From contig CAKQLR010000051.1 in assembly GCA_934254725.1 (NCBI GenBank), positions 1 through 13,450 of the forward strand: a DNA stretch of 13,450 nt. The letters run 5' to 3'. Below, piece by piece: positions 8,211 to 13,450 of this stretch (the first letter of the stretch is position 1; each line of letters starts with the position of its first letter). Made by a program: the position numbers and the translations under genes. Below the pieces are notes generated by a model. That model had not been told where the DNA came from. It saw only the letters and a program-made list of their open reading frames with translations, and did not search any database. Origin of the DNA: an uncultured Clostridia bacterium. GTDB lineage: Bacteria > Bacillota > Clostridia > Christensenellales > Borkfalkiaceae.

Positions 8211-8301
8211 GTGTTTTACATATGTATATTTCGGTATTCCCGCCCGAAAACATCGTTTCCCTCTGTTTTTGTGCGATAAACGAGGCTTTTGCCCCTGCCG
8301 A

Positions 8302-9417
8302 TTAAAGTTTTGCGTTCTTGCGGATGTAGAAAGGATTGACGTCGCAACCCGACAGAGTTCTGTTATCCGTAATAACTACGTTCTTATCAGTGATTATACA
8401 GTTGAGCATGGATTTTTCAAGCACCACGGTATCCTGCATAAGAATGGAATTTTTAATAACTGCGCCTCTGCCCACCTTTACGCCGCGGAAAAGTATACTG
8501 TTTTCGACCGTACCTTCAATAACGCAGCCGTCCGCAATAAGCGAATTTTTAACGACCGCACCCGCTCCGTACTTTGTGGGGGCGGAGTCCCTTACCTTTG
8601 TAAACACGTTGTTGTTCTGAAAAATTTCCTTCATCTTATCGGGGGAAAGAAGTTCCAGACTCTTATCGTAATAGCTTTTGAGCGAGGTAATTTTAGCCAT
8701 ATACCCCTTATGCTCGTAGCCGTAAATTTTGAGGGATTTGACGTTTTCCGCAAGCATTTCCGAAGAGAAATGATGCTTGTTGTGCGATATCGCGTCGTTA
8801 ATCATTGCTATAAGCAAGCTTCTTTTAAGAATAAAAATATTTGCAAACAGCTTGACTTTTCCGTCCGCCTTGGGGCTGAACGATATGGCGCGCACCCTTT
8901 CCGTTTCGTCCGTATCGAGCACGATGTTTACGGAAGAAGTCATCTCTTTCGCGTCGCATTCGGAATAAACGAGCGTTACGTCTGCATTAAGTTTTATATG
9001 CCTCCTTACTATTTGTTCGTAGTCGATATTGCATACGAGGTCGCAGTCGGTCATAACCACGTACTCCTCGGTGGAGCGCATTATAAAGCTGATAATGTTC
9101 TTTAACGCTTCGAGCCTCGTGTTGTAAAGGGAGGCGCTTTCCTGCACGCCGAACGGCGGAAGAATGTGAAGCCCTCCGTGGCGCCTCGCAAGATCCCAAT
9201 CTTTACCGCTGCCTATGTGATCCATCAAAGATTGATAATTGCTTTTCGTTATGACGCCGACCTTGGTGATTTCCGAATTGACCATGTTTGAAAGCGCAAA
9301 GTCCACAAGGCGGTATCTTCCGCAGAAAGGTATTGAACCGAGCGTTCTCCTCGCGGTAAGTTCGGGTATGTCGTTATCGTGAATGTTGGAAAAAATAATT
9401 CCCATCGTGTTTCCCAT
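8302..9417 (-). CDS. glgD: Glucose-1-phosphate adenylyltransferase, GlgD subunit
   Basis: A 371-residue partner subunit of ADP-glucose pyrophosphorylase, typical of Firmicutes, that modulates or augments the catalytic GlgC subunit. It keeps the nucleotidyltransferase fold (GRYRLVDFALSNMVNS, residues 33-48, matches the GlgC segment). It lacks the N-terminal GGxGxRL loop, and the SGDHIYK site of GlgC reads TDCDLVC here (about 123-129), so it is probably weakly active or inactive alone. The C-terminal half is a left-handed beta-helix with hexapeptide-like repeats. I chose the ATG at 9417 because AAGGAGGT (9425-9432) sits 8 nt upstream. A frame extension to 9504 would overlap glgC and lose this site. 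The ribosome binding site overlaps the glgC stop codon, implying coupled, balanced synthesis of the two subunits. Confidence 0.92.
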   Translation of the reverse strand: MGNTMGIIFSNIHDNDIPELTARRTLGSIPFCGRYRLVDFALSNMVNSEITKVGVITKSNYQSLMDHIGSGKDWDLARRHGGLHILPPFGVQESASLYNTRLEALKNIISFIMRSTEEYVVMTDCDLVCNIDYEQIVRRHIKLNADVTLVYSECDAKEMTSSVNIVLDTDETERVRAISFSPKADGKVKLFANIFILKRSLLIAMINDAISHNKHHFSSEMLAENVKSLKIYGYEHKGYMAKITSLKSYYDKSLELLSPDKMKEIFQNNNVFTKVRDSAPTKYGAGAVVKNSLIADGCVIEGTVENSILFRGVKVGRGAVIKNSILMQDTVVLEKSMLNCIITDKNVVITDNRTLSGCDVNPFYIRKNAKL

Positions 9418-9430
9418 AATCCGTACCTCC

Positions 9431-10618
9431 TTATTGTTCGTTCGCGTCGAGGATAGTGCCCGCCGCCACGGTTGCGTTCGGCTGAACTTTGTACTCTCTG
9501 CCAATCACGGCAATTTCGGGGTTCTCCGCGTCGCCGCCTATCTTTGCGTTCTCGCCTATCACGGCGTTCTCGTCCACAATGGAATGAATAACCGTCGCTC
9601 CGCTCTTTACTACAACGCCGCTCATAAGAATGCTGTCCTTTACGGTAGCGCCCTTTTCTACGGTGACCTGCGAAGAAAGAATGGAATTTTCAACCACGCC
9701 CTCTATGTCGCACCCGAGCGAAACTATACTGTTGAGTATAACCGCTTCCTTGCCTGCGTAATGCGGGGGAGCAATCGGGTTCCTCGAATGAATACGCCAG
9801 TTTGTATCCGAAAGGTCGAGCGTAGGCTTATCGCCGAGCAGGTCCATATTCGCCTCGTACAGCGAATTTATAGTCCCCACGTCCTTCCAGTATCCTTCGA
9901 ACGTATAGGCAAACATTCTCTCCCCGTCTTTAAGCATGGCGGGCAGAACGTTTTTGCCGAAGTCGTTCGCGCTGCCTTTCGTTTTATCGTCCTCTTCGAG
10001 GTACTTATAGAGCTTTTCCGCCGTGAATATATAGATACCCATAGAAGCGAGGTTGCTCTTCGGCTTTTTCGGCTTCTCCTCGAACTCGTTTATTCTTCCG
10101 TCCTCGTCCGTGTTGACTATGCCGAAACGGGAAGCCTCTTCCATAGGCACGCGAATGGCTGCTATAGTGCAGTCCGCCTCGTTTTCCTTATGGAAATCGA
10201 GCATTTTGGAGTAATCCATTTTATAGATATGGTCGCCCGAGAGAATAAGTACGTATTTAGGTTGATATGTCTTTATAAAATATAAATTCTGGTAGATGGC
10301 GTTTGCCGTTCCCTTGTACCAATCGGATCTGTTCTTTGCCTGATATGGCGAAAGAATATGAACCCCGCCGAAAGCTCTGTCGAGATCCCACGGCTGACCG
10401 TTGCCGATATATTCGTTAAGTACAAGCGGTTGGTACTGGGTAAGCACGCCCACCGTATCTATGCTCGAATTCACACAGTTGGACAGCGGAAAGTCTATAA
10501 TTCTGTACTTTCCGCCGAAAGTAACCGCAGGCTTTGCGATTTTTGTGGTTAAGGCGTACAATCTGCTGCCCTGCCCGCCGGCAAGAAGCATAGCCACGCA
10601 TTCTTTCTTTTTATACAT
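9431..10618 (-). CDS. glgC: Glucose-1-phosphate adenylyltransferase, catalytic subunit (ADP-glucose pyrophosphorylase)
   Basis: A 395-residue enzyme that makes ADP-glucose and pyrophosphate from ATP and glucose-1-phosphate, the committed step of bacterial glycogen synthesis. The nucleotide loop LLAGGQGSRL (11-20), KPAVTFGGKYR (29-39), GTANAIYQN (103-111), SGDHIYKMDY (127-136), FEEKP (179-183) and GYWKDVGT (242-249) are all intact. A C-terminal left-handed beta-helix occupies about residues 290-385. The ATG has a GGGAGG ribosome binding site 5 nt upstream. glgD follows 13 bp after its stop. The two proteins presumably form a hetero-oligomer, with allosteric control by sugar phosphates as known in the family. 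The effector cannot be inferred from this sequence. Confidence 0.96.
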   Translation of the reverse strand: MYKKKECVAMLLAGGQGSRLYALTTKIAKPAVTFGGKYRIIDFPLSNCVNSSIDTVGVLTQYQPLVLNEYIGNGQPWDLDRAFGGVHILSPYQAKNRSDWYKGTANAIYQNLYFIKTYQPKYVLILSGDHIYKMDYSKMLDFHKENEADCTIAAIRVPMEEASRFGIVNTDEDGRINEFEEKPKKPKSNLASMGIYIFTAEKLYKYLEEDDKTKGSANDFGKNVLPAMLKDGERMFAYTFEGYWKDVGTINSLYEANMDLLGDKPTLDLSDTNWRIHSRNPIAPPHYAGKEAVILNSIVSLGCDIEGVVENSILSSQVTVEKGATVKDSILMSGVVVKSGATVIHSIVDENAVIGENAKIGGDAENPEIAVIGREYKVQPNATVAAGTILDANEQ

Positions 10619-10660
10619 TTTTTCCTCCCTTGAAAAAAAACGACCTTATATTTATCTGTA

Positions 10661-10690
10661 GCCCCGCCGTACCGGAACACGACGGCGAGC
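10661..10690 (-). other. GC-rich stem-loop in the glgB-glgC gap
   Basis: GCCCCGCCGT (10661-10670) can pair with ACGGCGAGC (10682-10690), giving about nine pairs with one bulge and one G-U, around an 11 nt loop. It begins 10 bp after the glgB stop. No T-tract follows at once on the minus strand; a run of eight T comes only about 20 nt later, just before the glgC ribosome binding site. It may therefore be an RNA-processing or 3'-stabilising hairpin rather than a terminator. Confidence 0.4.
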
Positions 10691-10699
10691 GATACACTC

Positions 10700-12580
10700 T
10701 TAAACTTCCGTCCTTTGTAAATACAATGCGGAAAATTTATTCAAATCCACGGAAACGGAATATTTCTTTCCGTTCGACCCTTTTTTAACGGTATTGTAAA
10801 CGCGTTTTACCGTCTTGCCCTCCCCGCCGAAACGAGGAAGATCCGTATTTAAAATAACCTTATACTTACCTTCGTCGAGACCTATGCGGTAACCGAGGCG
10901 CGGCACGCCCGAAAAGTTTATTATAACCGTAATCACGTTACCGTCTCCGTCCTTTCTGTTGTAAGCTATAACGTTGTTGTCTCTGTCATCCGAAACAATC
11001 CACTCGAAGCCGTCCCAGTCGGTATCGTTCTTGTAAAGGGGCGGACTGTTTTTGTAAATATTGTTTATTTCTCTGAAGAAATCCTGCAGTTTACGGTGCA
11101 TTTCGTAACCGAGCATAAAGAATTCCAGCTGAGAGCCGAAACTCCATTCCTTAAACTGCCCGAACTCACACCCCATAAACATGAGCTTTTTGCCGGGGTG
11201 GGACATCATATACGCCATAAACGCCCTTACGTTCGCGAATTTATCCTCGTACGGGCAGGGCATTTTATCTATAAGCGAATGCTTGCCGTGAACAACCTCG
11301 TCATGAGAGATAGGCAAAATGAAGTTCTCGGAAAACGCATACATCATCGGGAAGGTAAGCTTGTTGTGCTCGTACTTTCTGAAGTACGCGTCCGTCTGCA
11401 TATACGAAAGGGTGTCGTTCATCCACCCCATATTCCACTTGAAGTTGAAGCCGAGACCGCCGACCTCCTGCGGTTTTGTAACCATAGGCCACGCGGTAGA
11501 TTCCTCCGCCGCCATAATAGCGTGAGGAAATCTTTCAAACACGGCGGCGTTCAGCTTTCTTAAAAAGGCGATTGCATCCAAATTCTTGTTGTTGCCGTAT
11601 TGATTGGGCAGCCACTCGCCCGGTTTTTTATCGTAATCGAGATAGAGCATGGAAGCTACGGCGTCCACCCTCAGCCCGTCAATATGATATTTTTCAAAAA
11701 GAAATACGGCGTTGGAAATAAGAAAACTCTGAACTTCCGTTCTGCCGTAATCGAAGCGGCGGGTACCCCACTGCCTGTGCTCGATTCTGTCCCAGGACTT
11801 GTTCTCGTAAAGGGGCTGACCGTCGAATTCTATAAGCCCGTGCTCGTCCTTTGGAAAGTGCGCGGGCACCCAGTCCATAATAACGCCTATACCGTGCCTG
11901 TGGCATTCGTTCACGAGGTACATAAAGTCGTGCGGCGTGCCGAAGCGCGAGGTAATCGAATAATACCCCGTCACCTGATACCCCCAGCTTCCGTCGAAGG
12001 GGTATTCGGAAAGCGGCATAAACTCTATGTGAGTATAACCCATTTCCTTAACGTATTTTACAAGCTCCTTAGCCATCTGGCGGTAGGAATAATAACTGCC
12101 GTCCGCATTTCTCTTCCAGCTGCCCGCGTGTACTTCGTAAATATTTATCGGGGAAGAATACAAATCGGTATTTTCCCTGCGGGAGATAAATTCCCCGTCC
12201 GACCATTTAAAGCCGTCAAGCGAGTAAATTTTTGAAGCCGTTCCGCTCGGCGTTTCGCTGTGAAAAGCATACGGATCGGCTTTAAAAACCGTTCCGCGCT
12301 CGCTTGTAACCGCGTATTTGTAGGTATCGTATTTCTTCAGTTTGGGAACGAACGTTTCAAAAATGCCCGTATCGCCTATCTGCTCCATAGGGTTTTTGGT
12401 GGTGTTCCAGAAGTTGAACGCCCCCACTACGGAAACGGATATCGCGTCGGGCGCCCACACTCTGAACCATACTCCGGGCTTTCCGTTTTTTTCACCGAAA
12501 TGCGAGCCGAAAAATTCGTAAGTATTAAAGTTTGTCCCTTGGTGAAAAAGGTATACGGGCAATTCGTATTCGCTGTTCAT
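10700..12580 (-). CDS. glgB: 1,4-alpha-glucan branching enzyme (GH13)
   Basis: A 626-residue enzyme that cuts an alpha-1,4 chain and rejoins it through an alpha-1,6 bond. The CBM48-type N-terminal domain begins at YLFHQGTNFNTYEFFG. The barrel shows MDWVPAHFP (about 235-243), HIDGLRVDA with nucleophile Asp306, MAAEEST with the acid/base Glu359 or adjacent Glu360, and ISHDEVVHGKHS with His426-Asp427. The usual LDW near the C-terminus reads LEF here. The frame stays open to a TTG at 12703. I prefer the ATG at 12580 because the predicted transcription start is near 12702, the extra 41 residues resemble no family N-terminus, and AGGAG lies upstream of this ATG. The spacing to AGGAG is long (15 nt). 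It is the first gene of the glycogen run. Confidence 0.93.
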   Translation of the reverse strand: MNSEYELPVYLFHQGTNFNTYEFFGSHFGEKNGKPGVWFRVWAPDAISVSVVGAFNFWNTTKNPMEQIGDTGIFETFVPKLKKYDTYKYAVTSERGTVFKADPYAFHSETPSGTASKIYSLDGFKWSDGEFISRRENTDLYSSPINIYEVHAGSWKRNADGSYYSYRQMAKELVKYVKEMGYTHIEFMPLSEYPFDGSWGYQVTGYYSITSRFGTPHDFMYLVNECHRHGIGVIMDWVPAHFPKDEHGLIEFDGQPLYENKSWDRIEHRQWGTRRFDYGRTEVQSFLISNAVFLFEKYHIDGLRVDAVASMLYLDYDKKPGEWLPNQYGNNKNLDAIAFLRKLNAAVFERFPHAIMAAEESTAWPMVTKPQEVGGLGFNFKWNMGWMNDTLSYMQTDAYFRKYEHNKLTFPMMYAFSENFILPISHDEVVHGKHSLIDKMPCPYEDKFANVRAFMAYMMSHPGKKLMFMGCEFGQFKEWSFGSQLEFFMLGYEMHRKLQDFFREINNIYKNSPPLYKNDTDWDGFEWIVSDDRDNNVIAYNRKDGDGNVITVIINFSGVPRLGYRIGLDEGKYKVILNTDLPRFGGEGKTVKRVYNTVKKGSNGKKYSVSVDLNKFSALYLQRTEV

Positions 12581-12600
12581 ATGCGCAAAAACACTCTCCT
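12581..12600 (-). promoter_or_regulatory. Unusual glgB ribosome binding region with a possible three-codon coupled frame
   Basis: AGGAG (12596-12600) is the only good Shine-Dalgarno near the glgB start, but it lies 15 nt from the ATG, longer than usual. A TTG 7 nt downstream of it opens the mini-frame TTG CGC ATA TGA. Its stop overlaps the glgB start as ATGA, so initiation at TTG followed by re-initiation is one reading. Simple use of a long spacer is the other. Confidence 0.3.
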
Positions 12601-12616
12601 CTGTTCCTTTTGTACG

Positions 12617-12667
12617 GCGCGACCGTGAATTGCAAAGTTTTTGATAATTATTCACATTTAACCGCGC
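12617..12667 (-). other. Predicted stem-loop in the glgB 5' leader
   Basis: Two nested exact stems are visible: GCGCG (12617-12621) with CGCGC (12663-12667), and GTGAAT (12625-12630) with ATTCAC (12650-12655), closing a 19 nt loop. The inner bulge is asymmetric, 3 nt on one side and 7 on the other. The structure fills much of the roughly 120 nt leader and ends 16 nt before the glgB AGGAG, so it could affect translation or RNA stability. It does not match a riboswitch class that I recognise. Confidence 0.35.
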
Positions 12668-12708
12668 TTCGAAAAGCAAATTCGTGGATTTGAACTGCTT
12701 CAATATAT

Positions 12709-12737
12709 ATTTTACTACATAACTTGTTTTTTTTCAA
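12709..12737 (-). promoter_or_regulatory. Sigma-A-type promoter for the glycogen gene run
   Basis: On the minus strand TTGAAA (12732-12737) is followed after exactly 17 nt by TAAAAT (12709-12714), one base off consensus in each hexamer. The predicted transcription start is near 12702, giving a leader of about 120 nt before glgB. The surrounding DNA is A/T-rich, with an A-tract within the spacer. This is the only good leftward promoter that I find in the window. Confidence 0.65.
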
Positions 12738-12781
12738 TATCTTACCGCAATTTTATTTGTGCTTTTTTGGTGAATTTTTAA

Positions 12782-12835
12782 GATTTTTGCTAAAAATCCC
12801 CGCAATTTTGTTATTTTTTAACATCTGTTTTAACA
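12782..12835. promoter_or_regulatory. Cluster of three inverted repeats upstream of the glgB promoter (possible operators)
   Basis: GATTTTT-GCT-AAAAATC (12782-12798) is a 7-3-7 inverted repeat that starts 45 bp upstream of the -35 box. Next to it are TGTTA-N5-TAACA (12809-12823) and TGTTTTAACA (12826-12835), which share TGTT/AACA ends. Such clusters suit an activator or repressor site, but in DNA this rich in A and T chance palindromes are common. No regulator is assigned. Confidence 0.3.
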
Positions 12836-12853
12836 ATAGTCGAAAATCGGCAT

Positions 12854-12895
12854 AAAAAAAGAGGGAGAATTCATCAAAAAACTTCCTCTTTTTTT
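12854..12895 (-). terminator. Bidirectional intrinsic terminator upstream of the glycogen promoter
   Basis: A 14 bp stem is formed by AAAAAAAGAGGGAG (12854-12867) and CTTCCTCTTTTTTT (12882-12895), with one G-U pair and a 14 nt loop. The A7/T7 ends give a T-tract on both strands. On the minus strand it would end transcription arriving from the right, for instance from the small frame at 13139-13303, before it reaches the glgB promoter. Confidence 0.7.
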
Positions 12896-13035
12896 GTCGG
12901 TTGTTTCACCGCCCGTTCGCGTTTTATCCCGAACGAGTCCTACTTCAAACCACCGTAGGGGCGAGCATTGCTCGTCCGCTCCCCACTCGCTCAAACGCCT
13001 ATTTGTCGGCACTCACCGCCCGTCCGAGCTTTATC
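12894..13035. repeat. Pair of imperfect direct repeats flanking a REP-like palindrome
   Basis: TTGTCGG followed shortly by a 23 bp block occurs twice, at 12894-12928 and 13003-13035. The blocks (12906-12928 and 13013-13035) agree at 20 of 23 positions, and both begin TCACCGCCCGT and end TTTATC. The two copies lie 107 bp apart and bracket the palindrome at 12959-12977. Reading frames that cross this stretch have no coding character and I treat it as non-coding repeat DNA. Confidence 0.45.
12959..12977. repeat. REP-like GGGCGAGCA palindrome
   Basis: GGGCGAGCA-T-TGCTCGTCC pairs over nine positions with one G-U. It is preceded by CACCGTAG, so it reads as GTAGGGGCGAGCATTGCTC. Short GC-rich palindromes of this GTAGGGGCG-type are, from memory, common interspersed elements in gut Clostridia genomes. 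A single copy here cannot prove this. It stands out from the AT-rich intergenic DNA around it. Confidence 0.45.
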
Positions 13036-13138
13036 GCACGTACAAACTTTCAATTATCCTTTTTCCAAACAACGGGCGTACGATGAGTAGCATTTGTTAT
13101 CGTATTCATTGATTGCATGTTAATACAATATGGAATAT

Positions 13139-13303
13139 CTAATCGACCATAATTTTGATATGACCATCCCATGTAATTTCGACATCCGGTAGACAATAAA
13201 TTATATCCTCAATCATGCCTACCAGGTCAATGCGTTGAACATTAGAAGCGTTTAAAGCGCATATCCAAAAAAGTAATACAAACACAAATAGCAAATTTTT
13301 CAA
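13139..13303 (-). CDS. Small hypothetical frame: possible secreted/membrane peptide or gene remnant
   Basis: A 54-residue frame starts at TTG (13301-13303) and ends at TAG. The N-terminus (KNLLFVFVLLFWICALNA) looks like a signal peptide or membrane segment. The rest is mixed acidic and hydrophobic, ending EITWDGHIKIMVD. No strong ribosome binding site is present; GAG lies 9 nt upstream of the TTG. I do not recognise a family. The second half loosely resembles the extreme C-terminus of large serine recombinases, so a decayed gene end, made more plausible by the adjacent repeats, is an alternative. A terminator lies 244 bp downstream. Confidence 0.25.
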   Translation of the reverse strand: MKNLLFVFVLLFWICALNASNVQRIDLVGMIEDIIYCLPDVEITWDGHIKIMVD

Positions 13304-13388
13304 GCAAACAATCTCATTCTTCGATTATTTTTAATCCGGTGAATACGATACGAAAGAAACTTCTTTATCCGGTTCTCCCCACCCCGGA

Positions 13389-13444
13389 TTGACAAAAAAA
13401 AAGTTTTATGCTAAAATAATCGTAATCTTATATCAGACGGGAGA
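13389..13444 (+). promoter_or_regulatory. Near-consensus promoter and ribosome binding site for a rightward gene beyond the window
   Basis: TTGACA (13389-13394), exactly 17 nt, then TAAAAT (13412-13417), matches the sigma-A consensus at 11 of 12 positions. GGGAGA (13439-13444) is followed by only six bases before the window ends, so a start codon is expected at or just after 13451. The predicted transcript would have a leader of about 27 nt. The gene itself is not visible. Confidence 0.75.
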
Positions 13445-13450
13445 AACAAA

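Noticed and set aside
9418..9504. N-terminal extension of glgD overlapping glgC
   Set aside because: The ATG at 9417 has a textbook AAGGAGGT 8 nt upstream, and the protein from there matches the GlgD family start.
12581..12703. N-terminal extension of glgB from a TTG
   Set aside because: The TTG is at the predicted transcription start, has no ribosome binding site, and adds residues unlike branching enzyme N-termini.
12830..13112. Small open frames crossing the repeat island on both strands
   Set aside because: They run through the terminator and palindromic repeats, lack ribosome binding sites and have no protein character.
1..13450. CRISPR arrays, tRNA or rRNA genes, toxin-antitoxin pairs, defence genes
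   Set aside because: No regularly spaced repeats, cloverleaf or rRNA sequence, or matching protein motifs were seen in either strand.

Overview
The window is almost entirely one leftward (minus-strand) gene run for making and breaking down glycogen. Two tRNA 3'-end genes are attached at its downstream end. Read in transcription order from right to left, the genes are glgB, glgC, glgD, glgA, glgP, a GH13 alpha-glycosidase, dtd and cca. The separate glgC and glgD subunits, strong GGAGG-type ribosome binding sites, AT-rich intergenic DNA and a class II CCA enzyme with an HD domain point to a Firmicutes bacterium of the Clostridia type, plausibly an uncultured gut lineage. No 16S or species-level marker is present, so this placement is inference.

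Layout. Positions 1-328 are a gene-free AT-rich flank downstream of cca with two similar small palindromes. Positions 329-4160 hold cca, dtd and the GH13 enzyme. Positions 4168-12580 hold glgP, glgA, glgD, glgC and glgB. Gaps are short (7-42 bp) except glgP/glgA (112 bp), glgA/glgD (152 bp) and glgC/glgB (81 bp). These three larger gaps contain, respectively, a perfect palindrome with central CG, a strong bidirectional hairpin with T-tract, and a GC-rich hairpin. They are the likely points of differential expression inside the run. A TTGAAA-17-TAAAAT promoter at 12709-12737 can drive the run and leaves a leader of about 120 nt before glgB. A bidirectional terminator at 12854-12895 insulates the promoter from upstream. 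Positions 12896-13138 contain short repeats, including a REP-like palindrome, and no convincing gene. A small TTG-start reading frame lies at 13139-13303 on the minus strand. The window ends with a near-consensus rightward promoter and a ribosome binding site for a gene that begins just outside.

How the genes work together. GlgC with GlgD makes ADP-glucose from glucose-1-phosphate and ATP. GlgA polymerises it into alpha-1,4-glucan and GlgB adds alpha-1,6 branches. GlgP phosphorolyses outer chains back to glucose-1-phosphate, and the GH13 enzyme probably hydrolyses the maltodextrins or limit dextrins left over. Dtd removes D-amino acids from mischarged tRNA, and Cca builds or repairs the tRNA CCA end. 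Their link to glycogen is positional, not biochemical.

I do not see an obviously new system here. The observations most worth checking are the internal hairpin before glgA, the cre-like palindrome before glgP, the structured glgB leader, the repeated ATCCGG motif at the right-hand promoter, the non-lysine residue in the GlgA KTGGL motif, and the small hydrophobic frame at 13139-13303.
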